From positions 5,542,001 to 5,606,000 of the forward strand of contig JALDNG010000022.1 in assembly GCA_024349245.1 (NCBI GenBank): a stretch of 64,000 nucleotides of DNA, in the 5' to 3' direction. The notes under the pieces were generated by a model. It was not told the DNA's origin and made no database searches. It saw nothing but the letters and a program-made list of their open reading frames with translations. Below, piece by piece: positions 23,330-36,515 of the stretch; the first letter of the stretch is position 1, and each line of letters opens with the position of its first letter. The DNA is from Neodontobutis hainanensis (lineage: Eukaryota; Chordata; Actinopteri; Gobiiformes; Odontobutidae). The translations under genes were made by a program, and so were the position numbers.

Positions 23330-25293
23330 GTCAGCACTGTTGATATAATTAGATGCAGCTTCTCGTATTTTTTTTATTTTCATTTTAGTGTTGGACTGCA
23401 GCCCCATCCTCTCTACTTTCCAAGTCATTCTACTGGAGCACATCATCATGTGTAGACTTGTGACAGGACACAAAGCCACTGCATTACAGGAGGTACAAAG
23501 CTGATTTAACATTGCTTGCATTATTATTGTGTGATTGCATATTGTTGATTGATTGATTAATTGCTAAGCTCACACAAACTGTTTTACCCCTATTAGATCT
23601 CACAGGTGTGTCAGCTATGCCAACAGTCACCCAGGTTATTTACGAACCATGCTGCACAGCTTCACACACTTTTAGTAAGTATTCTCAGTGTCTTTTGTTT
23701 AAAAGGATAACATTCAAACACTTGGTAGAGTTTATTTGATTACACTTGAGTTAATATAATCCCTGTCTTATTCTCTCAGGGGCTGTATTGTATCTCAGTA
23801 AACTGCATGGATAATGCAGAGGCGCAGTTTACCACAGCCTTGCGGGTAAGTTCATCCACTCTCTTTGTTGAACCTACCTACTTTCTGCTTGAGGTGCTCT
23901 CCTCACCATGTCCAAATTCTTTCTCAGCTCACCACACATCAGGAACTATGGACTTATATTGTAACCAACTTGGCAAGTGTCTACATAAGGGAAGGAAACC
24001 GACATCAAGAGGTCAGTTGAGTAATGGCTAGTTACAATAATGTCCACATAAATATTAGAATACATAGTAATAGGAGATCAGGAGTTAAAGGAGGCATCTC
24101 CTAATTTCAGTTTGTATCTTTTTATTTCTTCTGTAGCTGTACAGTCTCCTGGAGAGAATTAACCCAGACCACAACTTCCCTGTAAGGTAAGAACATGGCG
24201 CCATTGCAATGAGAGATGACATGAAAGTATATATAGTTCAAATTTTCTAAGAACAGCGTTATATCTTTCTTGTTCAGCTCTCACTGCCTTCGTGCAGCAG
24301 CCTTCTACATTAGGGGATTGCTGTCTTTCTTTCAGGGACGCTACAATGAGGCCAAGTAAGGAACCTTTTTACTGTTCAGTTTAGACAGGTTATAGACAAA
24401 GTGAGTAAGATCATGTTTTGTCTTGCAGACGTTTCCTACGGGAAACTTTAAAGATGTCCAATGCAGAGGATCTAAACAGACTAACTGCCTGCTCTCTGGT
24501 TTTACTGGGCCACATCTTCTATGTTTTGGGCAACCACAGAGTAAGACAAATGTGTTTCATGTTTAAATAAATGCAGATTTGGTCCCATTCTTGTGTCTGT
24601 ATTGGTGTATAAAAGATAATATAGCAGAAATATAATGGTAACAATTTGGTAGAGTTTTGCTATTTAACTTGTTTTAATGAGTTTTTTTTTTTTTTTTTTT
24701 ACAGGAAAGTAACAACATGGTTGTACCTGCAATGCAATTGGCCAGTAAGATTCCTGACATGTCTGTTCAACTATGGTCTTCAGCGCTTTTGAAAGGTACA
24801 CATTGAACATTGCTTTTATAAGCTTCTTTCTTAAGTATCAAATTAGCTTTTCATTCAGTGCAATAAATAAATGAACTTACCATAGTAGATTTTGAGATAT
24901 TATTTAGAATCACTGTTTTTTTGGAAATAAGAAACTACTTATGGGTGTGTTGTAAACAGACTTAAACAAAGCCCTTGGGAACACTATGGATGCCCATGAA
25001 GCGGCACAGATGCACCAGAACTTCTCTCAGCAGCTTCTGCAGGACCACATAGCTGCCTGCAGCCTCCCAGAGCATAATCTTATCAGTGTATGTAACAAAA
25101 AGCTTACCACGTATTTCTCATGTCATGTGTCACTTAAGAATAAGAATCATTCTTCTATTTTTTTCCTACTTGTTTAACACACTTCCACATTAATCACTTT
25201 TTTATTATTGTTTTGTAGTGGACTGATGGCCCCCCTCCTGTTCAGATCCAAGCCCAGAATGGTCCCACTACCAGCCTCGCAAGCCTGTTATAA
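21171..25293 (+). CDS. mau2: Cohesin loader subunit MAU2 (SCC4)
   Basis: MAU2 is the TPR-superhelix partner of NIPBL (SCC2); together they load cohesin on chromatin in the nucleus. Coding exons: 21171-21404, 21730-21813, 21965-22060, 22154-22248, 22429-22456, 22604-22759, 22839-22985, 23165-23255, 23389-23492, 23597-23674, 23780-23845, 23928-24011, 24137-24186, 24278-24355, 24429-24540, 24705-24795, 24960-25087, 25219-25293. All introns are GT-AG and phases join to 598 aa (human 613). Stretches such as WYLALLGFAEHFRTSSPPK, HDDEILPSNPADLFHWLPK and the C-terminal GPTTSLASLL match recalled human MAU2 nearly exactly. The N-terminus is shorter, lacking the Ala/Gln run of mammals. The ATG at 21171 has A at -3 and G at +4 (AAAATGGCG, also YY1-like). 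Oddities: the 28-nt exon 5, and a 133-nt intron 8 made largely of A/TA repeats. Divergent from slc25a42 and upstream of gatad2a. Confidence 0.97.
23282..23326. repeat. A-run and TA repeat inside mau2 intron 8
   Basis: A run of A followed by about 17 TA units occupies a third of this 133-nt intron (23256-23388), starting 27 bases after the donor. Length change here could affect splicing of a very short intron. Confidence 0.9.
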
Positions 25294-25997
25294 GGACCTG
25301 TATGTTTCACAGATACCTGCAACATAATCAACTGATGCCTAATAACTTGATTTTCAGATCTCTGGTTTATTTAAAAAAAGTTTCAAAGGTGACACATAGT
25401 TTATTCTATTCTATTGCTTCTCAAGATGGTTTTGGTTTGTTGTGAAACAAGTACAACCATGTGTGCTGGCCTAAACTATTGATTGGAATAGTGAAGGACG
25501 CAGAAGAATTAAAGTGCTTCTTCACTCAAGAAACCAGAGAAAACTTTTGTATGTCTGCCAGGTTTCATTTCCATTTTTTGGAAAAGGTACAAAGGTAGGT
25601 TTGGGGCAGCATTGAAATGTAGAAGAAATTAATTTATTCCTGTTCATATTTTTGTAACTGTTGGTAAATATTTTATGTCTCGCCTTTTGTATAGATGGTT
25701 GTTTTTCATGCATGAAAGTTACTGATTTGGGCTCCCTGAATGGTCTGACCTCATTATTTTTGCAAATGTAGGGACCTTCTAGAAAGGTTTCACGAGATGA
25801 TTATTTGAAATTATTCTTGCTGCATGTGAACGATTCAATATGCACAACGTGAATTCACTGTGCGCAGTTCTGCCACGGACCAGAAGATGTCTCTGTTTGG
25901 TCTGTTAATGAGCAGTGTTCCAACCTATTCCAAATTTGATCAGATGGTGGCCTAAAGAAAAGCCACAAATCATTTTAAACACATATTCTTTTAATTT

Positions 25998-26000
<3 letters not shown>

Positions 26001-26057
<57 letters not shown>
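26001..26057. repeat. (TA)28 tract followed by T22 in mau2 3' UTR
   Basis: Pure TA from 26001 to 26057, then a short A-rich link and 22 T residues at 26069-26090. In RNA the UA run is self-complementary. Confidence 0.95.
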
Positions 26058-26063
<6 letters not shown>

Positions 26064-26418
26064 AATAGTTTTTTTTTTTTTTTTTTTTTTGCAGTGTATT
26101 CTAACTTTTACATCATGTTTAGACTTTTGGATCTCAAGATGTTTTTCGAATATCTAACAAAGTGGATTTATTTTTGTTTTAATTTGCCATAATAGTTTTA
26201 CTAAATGGGTTTCTTTACAGTATGTTTGTATAGCTTTGCCACTCATTGAACCTGTTGTACAGTGACATTTTATAAGTCAACTTAGGAAAGTGTGGTATGT
26301 ATTTTAGCTATCCTTTGTAGAATTCTTACTGTACAAATACAGTTTAAACTTGAGTACTAGCCATATTCTATCCACCGACCTATGTTTTTAAAGCTTACTT
26401 TGTTTTAAATAATTTTCC

Positions 26419-26424
26419 AATAAA
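26419..26424 (+). terminator. mau2: mau2 polyadenylation signal
   Basis: A canonical AATAAA (CCAATAAAGAAATC) 1.13 kb after the stop codon. A T-rich downstream stretch follows at about 26460. Confidence 0.6.
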
Positions 26425-26440
26425 GAAATCTGATGACATT

Positions 26441-27590
26441 TTCTCAACAATTAATGAGTTTCTTTTTTTATATATTGTAAACACTTGTTTTAAACAAAGT
26501 AGGTCATTGAAGATGTGCACAAGCGATAACTGCTTTCTCTTTATTTTTGGACAGCCAAGAGTTTAAATACCAAATGAATCATGAAGCAAACATTTTCCTC
26601 TACCTGCTCAGTTGACTGCAGCTTTATCATGTTGGGCTATGAAACTACAAAAGTTGTAATTCTGAAAGAAGTGGCTTATGTGTAGCTGTGTACAATATGA
26701 GAAAGTATCACTGTTAAATTCTGTATTCCAGTCTAAGAAAGATTAAATAAACCTAATTAAATTAAATAAGTGTGATACAAGTGAATTTGTCTTTTGGAAT
26801 ATGCAAGCATAAAGACTTATGACAGTAAGTGCCCTATAATTTACTTCTATAAGTACCCCTGTACCTGTAGATTTGGAGTATTGTTAATCGCTCATTGTAT
26901 AGTAAATAAAAAATGTATATACATTTGTACATTTTTAAACACTAAACTAATAGTTTCTAATCATTTTAAATGTTATTTCTGTAGTTTTCCATTGTTTTTG
27001 TTACTATTCTAATGAAGTACCAGAATAGAAAGAACTAAACACTGGAAATATTATGGATTTTTTTTTTAATATTGCACTTTATGTATTTATGAGTATATAA
27101 CCAATATGTAGTAGTATTGAGTTATTCAAGTTCCAAAAGTAAGTACCAAATGCTATTCATACAAAATTAGTAACAAACATTTTTGCATAAATTAACTTGG
27201 AAACAGAAGACAGTCTTGATTAGTTAAGTTAACCTCACCAACTCTGGACAACAAGCTGAGGCTATGTCCCAAAAACAGACCAAAAGACACATAGCCGTAG
27301 AAGTAGACACGTTGTATAAGATATTATTTGTTTATTAAACATGACAGAATTGTCACATAAGCAGCCCAAATGGGATTACATTGCCAATATTTATTTACAA
27401 ATAGAATAAAACACATAAATGGCATCAAGTGGAAACAAAACTGACAATTGATAACTATGCACATAGAAATAATGACAGAAAATGCATTTTCTTTTATAAC
27501 ATAACTTACATATCATGTTAATACTAGTCATTTTGTATTACTTGTTTTATTCTGCTCACTTTTATTATTTTTGTGTATTAATCTCGAGCG
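26441..27590. other. mau2-gatad2a spacer
   Basis: AT-rich sequence with no exon. It carries a possible distal mau2 poly(A) signal at 26746. The gatad2a promoter must lie near its right end, where CpG content rises from about 27590. Confidence 0.6.
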
Positions 27591-27599
27591 CATCGACTT

Positions 27600-27814
27600 A
27601 GTTCCGTGTCAGCAGTTTTTAACTTTACATTTCCGAGGTGTGTATGAACGCAGCATGACGCCGCCTGTGGTGGCTCATTACATTATCTGGCAGCCGAAGT
27701 GGCAGCGGACAGAAGAGAGGGGATCCCCGGGATTTTTACACCGAAGCCAACGAAATACTAACATCATACAACTGAATACCGCGGGGGAACTTGGCAAAGC
27801 CCCTCCTAGACTCC
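27600..27814 (+). other. gatad2a: gatad2a non-coding first exon
   Basis: A CpG-richer stretch ends in an excellent donor, CTCC|GTAAGT, after 27814. It carries two chained upstream start codons (27644 and 27655). The transcription start is not visible, so the left limit is approximate. It is assigned to gatad2a because no other plus-strand gene starts here and the coding exon at 40862 needs a 5' UTR exon. Confidence 0.65.
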
Positions 27815-27909
27815 GTAAGTTTACATCTTGCACCATCGCAGCAACTAATCTTATAGTTTGTATAGCAATTACATTGAGATGACGATGGGAAGTTTCTATA
27901 TCTATGTTA

Positions 27910-28520
27910 GCTTTGTAGAGCTAACTAGCATAGCTTGATCTCTGCTAACGTGAGAGGTAACAGTTTGTGTGTCGCCTCAGCTGCACACACACCTACGGAG
28001 CACGCACTGCCAAGCACAATCCGCCTTTTAGCAGATTTAAACTAACTTCTTCAACAATACTTAAATATGGATGCTTTGCTACAATTGTATTGTCATTGTG
28101 TTCTTTTATTTGCCCACCGTTAAATATTGAAACAATAAAACACAGCAGTTGTATCTATATGTAATTAACGCCTGATTATTTGTGAATAAATTTAGCGACG
28201 GTCTGTCTGGGCAGGCGGATGTCCAGGGAGCTAGCATTAGCATGCTAACTTAGCTTAGTGCTAGCCTATTAACACTAGCGGCTCGCTGAGATGGGGTCGG
28301 TTTCATTGTCTGTCGTGTATCGCTATTTGAATGTTAACACACATTTTATGCTATATATGATCTACTTGATTGCCGCTGACATTATGTGTGCCATATTACT
28401 TCTTTGGAACTTTCTTCAGGTCTTTTTGAATGTTGATAAACAGAAATGATCGTTAGCCGCTGGTTTGTATCCGCACAGACGGACAGGTTGTTGTTGGCAA
28501 GTTATCGTTAGCATTAGATA
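27910..28520. repeat. Cryptic GCTAGC/GTTAGC-rich sequence
   Basis: Repeated TTAGC, GCTAA and GCTAGC words, densest at 28228-28280 (GCTAGCATTAGCATGCTAAC and onward), without a fixed period. Such sequence is common near fish promoters. Confidence 0.6.
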
Positions 28521-31500
28521 GCTTGTTGTTGTTGATGAGTTACTTGGTAATTGATAGATTTTAGTATTAGTGTAAAGCCATTTGAGTTTGTAAATACGGT
28601 AAACTCTTATACTATTGCATGTCGCCAACCAATATTTACGTTAGTAGACCTCGGATGGGCTCGCTTATCATAGTTTTATGAGCCATTGATCCCAGAACTT
28701 TGTCCGTGAACATCCTTTTTTATGGAGGCGTAATGGTGGACGTGTGCCTCCGTCGACTGTGTGTCTGTCTATGACGGACCGAAGCCATCACCCACGCCAA
28801 ACCACAAACTTCTAAGTGCATTCTCTGTTTGCACATTCAGTTTATTGTCAACAAATTCAACGCTATATGTTAGAAGCCTCTCGATATAAAGTTGTCAAGC
28901 ATATAAAGGATACTCTAATTGATGAGATGCAAGTATTATAAGATCTGTTGAACAAATGGAGTTTTATATCTAACCATCTTGTCTAAGTGGGCACTTGATG
29001 TCATGTTGCATTCACCTGTCTTTGACGTGTGTTTAAGCTCCCTACCTACACTCAGGAAGTAGTTTCCTTTCTGAGTGGACTACAAACGGGCAGTTGGCAC
29101 TTGTCCTGTGATGGGGTACAGGCGTCTCTTTGCATTTTATGATGGCACATGCCAGAGGAGGTGGGGGGCTCTTCTAAAAACCTTGGTGAGAGTGATGTGA
29201 CCAGACAGGCATGACTCCAGATCCACTTTTATTCCGCACCAGGGCTAAAACTTTTTTATAATTTTTTTTTATATATATATCAAAAAACATGTATTGCCAC
29301 TTTGCAAGTTATGCTGTTGCTCATTTGGCATTTTTTATGGATATTCTATTATGATCAGTTGCCCATATTAGTTGTTTAATGTTCTTATTTTTAATATTAA
29401 AAGCTATAGGTCGGCAATAGTGGTATTGTCCACAGGGTCCCTGTGCCTCGGGCTAAAAGAGGAATTTTCTTGTGATGACTCAACTGCATCTTGTTTTCCC
29501 TGTTCGACTTCATATTGACTCTATCTACTGTAGATCTGAGGCCCTAATTTTTTAGGTTGAAACTCTTTCTCAGACAGGTGCTTGAGACATTTTTAATCAA
29601 GTGCCATCACATTGTATGTTTGCTAATTAAAATGTCCACACGGTTTTTATATTTTATGTCCTGTTTTAATAAATTTCTTTACTTTGTGTGCCCGACCAGT
29701 GGATTAGTGCACACAAATGAATGATATTACATATTTATTAAGTATTTGGTTTGTAAACACAGTGGATACAAACGCACTGGTGTTAGTTTAAGCATATTTA
29801 GTTTTGGTTGTCTTGGTTATTTTAATTCACAATGTGTTTATCCAGATTAAGTTGCTGTAGGTTATGCTGCTTTGAATATAGACCCTCTATTTCAGTCATG
29901 CTTGTTATTGCATAATGGGTACATTTCTAAATTTGTTTTCAGTTTGTGTCTAACAATTGTTGTCACTGTTTGGCCAGTGCTGACAAAGCAACTCTCGAAC
30001 TCTTGTGCAGCTAACATCCAGGACGGCAACTTAGAAAAGTAAAGCATCAAGGCATGTGCCCAAGAGGGGACAAAGTGTTCTGCCAGTGTCCCTGGACATG
30101 GCTTTTGAGAAACTGCATTGCCTGTTTTCACAACATGATCTATCCTGGCCACTAGAAAAAGTGTTAACCTTAGAAGCTAACTTTCTGGTCTAGTTTTGAC
30201 ACAGCATGTCATTTACTGCTGCAAGTAGGGTTTCTGGTGGAATTTTATAAAGTTAGGGGGTAAAGTGCACTACAGCACTTAATGAGCCACAATAAAATAA
30301 TTCTTACTATCTAACAACACACTAAGTTTTTTAGTATTTTAGGCTTCATGTGCAAGTTCATGACAGTGCAGTACTGCTGTTATATTGGAGGTGTAAATTA
30401 AACTGTAGTCTACATTTAGTGTTTTGAGGATGCCTTGTCTCTGTACATCTTGAAATGTGACCCTGTACTTTAGCTCTTCGACATAAAGCAACTGCTAAAG
30501 TATCTACTTACAAAGAAACTCTTAAAGTGAACAAACTTTTTATCTTCTGTTTATTCAGTTTAGACTTGCGCTTCACTCTTTCTTTGGAGGTTGACTTGTT
30601 CCATGTTTATGTGGACACTGCTGTCTAATAATTTTATTAATTTACATTATTATTATTGTTATTGATACTGTGTCAACAGTAAAATTCACCTTCAGCATTT
30701 CTGAAGTTGGACCTGGACTTGTAGTAAATGGTGTTTATGGTGTCCTTAGGGTCCAGTGGTAATGTCACAGTTGGGTTTATCAACAGGTGGAACAGACTAA
30801 ACTTTGAGCTACACCTAGAGTAGTGCTGGGTGTGGTTAGGGAGTTGGGGACCTGGATGTCTCACCTGTGTCTCTTAAAATGTTTTAGTACTAAAACATCC
30901 TCACAACATTGAACATTCTGTCATATTATATACTTTTTGGAATTTGTGATGTTTTGGGGCTGCTGAGTTTGTAAAAGTTTGAACTTGATACATATTGAAA
31001 AGTGAGTTTCCTGTTTTGATCACTCGTAAAACTGCCAACCAGATAATCCATAGTGCATAATCTATGAAGCCATTCTACTTCCTTTTACAGGAAAAGCTTG
31101 TGTTGCCGTCACATGATCAATGAGCTGTATTTTTGTCTTTGAACTTTTGTTTATTACCTCAACTGTCCTCATAAGCATATTTGGGTCACATAATTAAAGT
31201 AACCCGTCACTTGTATGATAGAATTCTTAGAAAAAGCCCAGCAGTTCAGTGTAATTAAAATTGTTGTGTGGCAGGTTTTCTGACACGTGTGACAGAATGA
31301 GATGGTAGCCACAGGGATTTGAGTTAAGTTTTTCATGCCGCCTGTTAACATTTGCACAGTTGTTTATGTTACTTTAATAACAGACTGTACTTGTGCAAAG
31401 TATTCAGAAAAGTTTTAGATGTTGCTTGGTTAAAGGGCCCTGTTTGGGTTTCTTCATTTGGAATTTGTGTAACTTTAATATTTAAAAATAGGTCTAGACA

Positions 31501-32651
31501 TTTTATTACGTTCCAAAAATCAGGTACGCCTGCTGTGTTGTTTGTTTGAGTCTAAATAAATCTCAGTTTAGCAAGTTGAACAAAAATGTTTTGGACTGCT
31601 TACTTGCCCCAGAGTTTTTATCCTTGTATTACACTCTCCTTTAAAGTAGTTCTATCCGAGGTGACTACAGTGGAGAAGAGTTCCCAGCCCTGTATGAAAT
31701 TTGTAGACTACAGTAATATGATTTTTCTTTGGTCCAATGAGCATCCACAACTGACTGTTGCACTTAACAGCTTAGATAAGTGACAAAAACGGCATAGATG
31801 CTTGCGCAAAAGTGTTAAAGCAGGTTCCCAGATTTCAAAATACAACCCCTGCAGATTAAAACATAAATGATTTTGATTTTTATAACCTGATTATCAGAAC
31901 AGGTATGCAACAATGATTAGCGGTAACAGAAATGGAAATGGGGATCCATCTATCATAACTGTTATGTTTAGAAGGTTAAGGTATTCTGTTTGCATTAAGT
32001 AAGTTGTCTGAGTAAAGTCAGAATACTTTCTTTTTCCACCTGAAATGCTTTCTGTATGCGTCACCCCATATTTACTGTGCCTGCTGATGGCCTGAGTTAA
32101 CCCCTGCTTCACTGATGAGAATCTTAAAGTTATCATTGTATTTTGAGCATGACTCAAAAATCAACTGCAGCTAACCCAGTTTGTTGCTTGCATGCACAGA
32201 TGTTGCACTCGGCTTGTGCATTGTGTTGGTTGCTTTACTGCTTTACCTCTTTGCACCCTTTAAGCTCCCTTTTTCCCGTCCTACTCTGGTCACTTCCTGC
32301 TACCATCCATTTCTGAGAAATGAAATCTGATAGCAGGCTGCGTGTGTCCTGGCCCTCCACTCCGTGGGTATGGGCTTCTGGTTTTTACAGGATTATGTAC
32401 TAACCATTTGAAAGCAATTTGACCAAAATTGGAGATTATCCTTGTCTAGAATTTTTTTGAAAACATTAAGTTGTTCCTTTTTATTATAGCCACTAAACAT
32501 TTGGCTTTAACATAGACTCGCTGAGGCTTAAGAAAACCATTAGTGATTTTTACTTGTAATGTTTGACCATAGATTTACTTAATTTTAATAGTTACTATAA
32601 AAAGTTAGTGGATGTGCCACTGCACTTCCTTTTCAGATGGAGTTGTATTAT

Positions 32652-32673
32652 CATTATTATTATTATTATTATT
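32652..32673. repeat. (ATT)7 microsatellite
   Basis: A short trinucleotide run of about seven ATT units in intron 1 of gatad2a. Confidence 0.9.
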
Positions 32674-33111
32674 CTTTATTGCGTGTTTGATGAGCATGTT
32701 CTCCTCAATTAAAATAAATATAGACGCCATATCATGGCCTTTTTGTGTGTTTGCAAACAAGAGCCCAGTTTGTACTTCCTGGACTTACTGTATTGTCGTT
32801 GTCACGTTGCTGAGGGAGAATCCAGGTGGAGACATGCGCACACAAACATATTCTTTGTGGCTACGGCTCCTGCTCGCGCTTTCTCTCTCACACACATACA
32901 CACACTTGCACAACACACACAGCAGCAGTCTGGCAGATTCAGGGTTAAAGGCTTCCATTTTGTTAGGTAACACCCTAATGGTCTGATCTGTCAGTGGCGT
33001 TAAAATGGCAGGGGCTTAACCCTTGGTGTTCGGGACACAACCAGTAGGGGCACACACACTCTGAGCTGGCCGAGTGTACAGCAGAACAACTGAGAAGGAG
33101 AGAAGTGAGGC

Positions 33112-33127
33112 GGGAGGGGGGGGTGGG
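33112..33127 (+). other. G-quadruplex-capable run in gatad2a intron 1
   Basis: GGGAGGGGGGGGTGGG lies on the sense strand and provides four G3 runs with loops of 1 to 2 bases, a strong quadruplex candidate in both DNA and nascent RNA. Confidence 0.6.
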
Positions 33128-36124
33128 TGAGAAGGAGGAAGGACGAGGAGTGAGCGACTAAGCAAGAAAAGACAAGGAAGAGTATTTTTACTTGGGTACA
33201 GTTAGATTATGCCTCAGCTAACCACATGCGCACCCTCCCCCAACCATGGCACCACCTCAGCTGGGTCCCTGCCCCCACTGCTTGTGCAGATTAGCAAAGG
33301 TACTTGGGTTTTTTATTTTACCCTAGATCCCACAGGAATTCTTTGATATGCCTCAAATGATTTCTTTGCGGGCTAATATGTAACCAAAGAATGACTGCCT
33401 TTACACTATTAAGATAATTATTGCTTTCTCATAGTCAACAGTTTGAAGTATTCACTCAATATTACAAGGGTCATGGCCCCTTTGCCTCATGAGCTTAAAG
33501 GTTGTCGCTTTGCAATAATAATCCATACTTGTATTGCTCTTATTGGACAATGTAATTATTGTTTCCTCTCTCATAGAGCACTGAGGACACAGTTGAAAAG
33601 CCTTGGCTTTTTTAAAATGGCTGTTAATGTGCTGGCTTAGCTGCGTCCAGTCCCAGTGGGGAAGGCAATACCACGACGAAGATGAGATGCTAGCACGCTA
33701 CCTGAGGGGAAGAGCCTCTGCCATTGATCTGCTCTCTATAAACTGCAGGACAACGGGCGAAGGACTGCGAATAAAAGCAGTAGCGTCAGATCAGGTCACC
33801 AGATTATATTTTGTCTGTTGAACTGTGAAGGAATCGGTATCCGCTTTATATACTGTACTGGGTTTAACAAGCAGAAATAGCATTAAGACATTATTTTTTA
33901 CTCTATTGATTTACTAAAATAAAACTTTGAGACATTTAAATGAAGGACCTCATCGATGCGTTATTAGATTAAATTATATTTCTTGTACAGACCACTCTGT
34001 TATTCTGCGGCTTGCTTCCCCTGTGCATTTCTGAGATCTCTTGTGCCCCTAGGCCTTATTATTCAGAGGGAAACAAGAGGGACATGTACAACTCCTCCTC
34101 CATAGTCTCTTGAGAGCAGCAGGCACACATCACTAATCAGTCTCCTGCTCTCTTTTACCCCCTTGTATCATTTCCATAGGTGCTGTAGGTAATTTTATAC
34201 GCCCAACCAAATGCGCTTTTATGACTGAATTATTCACTATTCAGAGCAAAGGAATTCTATTCAGACAGTGAATAATTAATAGAAACAATTTGTAGACAAA
34301 TCCATACAAGATTGATCTATTGACATTTTATTTATTTATTATAACTTTTGACCAATGGGATCTGCAAACAAAATGCAGTGACTATCTGTTCCTTGAAAGA
34401 GAGCATTAAGGTATAAAACTGTGAAATGGAACATTTAATTTAATTTGGTATGACTAGACTATAAATGTAAAGTCCCTTTCTATGAGATAATGGATTATGT
34501 GGAAGTGATGAGTAATTTTCAAAGCTGCTTTTATATCATATATGTGTGACTTCACATATTTTGCGGCAGACAGCGACTTCAGCCTGTTGCTGAAAACAAC
34601 CATGAGGCTCACTGTACATTTTGGGAAATGTAGCCTCAATGGGCATAATTTCCAGGCACATCTTATACGATTTGATCTGTATTTTGCCGGTGAGCAGATG
34701 GGTGTTGGTCCTTGTGAATTAAGGCGCATTTGAATAAAACTGGTTAAATTTATTTAAGGTTTGTTTCTTCTGAGCTTATCCGAGTTCTGTTGTATGGTTG
34801 TGCTATAACGATTTATTCATTGCAATTGTTATTAAAGTTAAAGGTTTGTTGCTGATTAAAACGTGAAGCGGCAATAAGATCTTAAAAATATTTTGAGAAG
34901 TGCTTTAAAAAGTTCTAAAAACAGTATTGAAATTAACTTCAGGATTACTGAATATACCCTGTCAAGTGTTCACATAATGACCTTCACTTTAGTGTTTTGA
35001 TTGAGTGACTAGCTACATAGGCTAGGTTGTAGCTTATTTTGTGACCATCATGTGTCACTTTTTGGTGTCTGGCTTTTTTACATATATTCTTTTGTGGCTC
35101 CTTAAAGTCTAAAAACAACCAGCTTCACTGACATTTTATTAGTGGTCGCACAGCCCATTCTTATCTCATCTCTGTGGTAAACGTGTTTCTAAGAAGTTGC
35201 TTTGGGGCTATTAAAAAAAAACTAATCATAGTTTTCTGCTTGGTGTGATATGGACTGACATTTTAATGCTGTAATAGTGACTGTTCAATTGAAGCTTCTA
35301 TTAGAAGGTGTTTGTGTGTCTGTGGCTGGTCAATAAAAAATATCTTAATATACACACATTTTTGCACGAGTTGACATACTGCAAAGTAGACGCACTGCAG
35401 CACTTGAGATTTGGTGTTAACTTGGCCACGAATAATTTTATTCAGCCACAGCATAACAGGTCAGGTGACTTGCCGGTGATCTAGTTCATGAGTAAACAGG
35501 TCAGTTCTGTTAAGTAGCCAGAATGTCGAAAAGGCGCACACAATTTCAAGATTAGTGTGCATTTTTCGAGTCCTGTAATGTGAGCTTGGTCTTAGTAGCC
35601 CATGGCTGAGTGTCTAGTGTAAATCAAAGAGCTGTAATGTGACGAGGCTGGCAGGGAGCGTGGTCTGAAATGGACACTAGAGTGGAGTTCTGTTCAGGCA
35701 CTTGGGACAGTAAAAGGCAAAACACAACGGCCTCTTGAAGTAAACTGCTTTTCTGGGCAGCTGAGGTTCACTGCTGCACTGTGTTTCCTGTGGGACTCGC
35801 TGATGGACAAGTCAGACCTGTTTTTGTTTCGGTTGGTTTTGCATGGTGGATTAATGGAGCTGGGGAAGCATTAAAACTGGTTGTACTTATTTGTGATGTA
35901 CATTTCTGATTTGCCATCTCCCACCTGACTCGGGTGTGGACAAACCGCCATGCACCGCTGTGGGCATTTGGGCTGAGGTGGGGTTTGGGCGCAAGCTAGG
36001 TTGAGGCCTGATAACTGTATTTAAAGGCATCAAAGCAGCGCTTTATTTGAGATTTGTAAATAAAACACTAATAATATAGATTTTGTATTTAAACTCTATT
36101 GATATTTTTTACTAAAAAATAGAC

Positions 36125-36515
36125 ATTCATTCATTCATTTTCTACCGCTTTGTCCCGTTAGGGGTCGCGGGTGACTGGATCCTATCCCAGCAGCTTTGGG
36201 CCTGAGGCGGGGTAGACCCTGGACAGTGGCCAGTTAGTCGCAGGGCTGACATTTAGAGACAGACAGTGACAGACAACCATTCTCTCACATTCATTCACTA
36301 AGGACACTTTAGAGTTACCAATTAACCTGTACATACATGTCTTTGGACGGTGGGAGGAAGCCGGAGTACACGGAGAGAACCCACGGTAACACGCGGAGGA
36401 CATGCAGACTCCTCACAGAAAGACCGGAGACGGCCAAGAATATTTGAGTCGGCCAGGTTTTGAACTTATGACCTTCTTGCTGTGAGGCAGGAGTGCTAAC
36501 CACTCTGCCACGTAC
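36125..36515 (-). mobile_element. tRNA-headed SINE, near full length
   Basis: Read on the minus strand it begins with a tRNA-like head (GTGGCAGAGTGGTTAGCACT), passes through the widely dispersed fish body sequence, and ends in an (AATG)n tail. The pol III B-box has decayed (AAGTTCAAAACC). It inserted antisense to gatad2a. Part of the same family recurs at 59242 and 56848. Confidence 0.8.

Larger units (their letters stand above)
25294..26440 (+). other. mau2: mau2 3' UTR
   Basis: About 1.15 kb from the stop codon to just past the AATAAA at 26419-26424. It includes a (TA)n tract at 26001-26057 and a T22 run at 26069-26090. A second AATAAA at 26746-26751 could end a longer form. Confidence 0.65.

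Noticed and set aside
33025..33045. CTCF-like CCAGTAGGGGCAC
   Set aside because: It is one base short in the G-rich half of the core, so the match fails at key positions.
36470..36515. tRNA-like sequence on the minus strand
   Set aside because: Only the 5' half resembles a tRNA and it continues into a SINE body, so it is a SINE head and not a tRNA gene. The same holds for 37860-37910 and 59242-59300.
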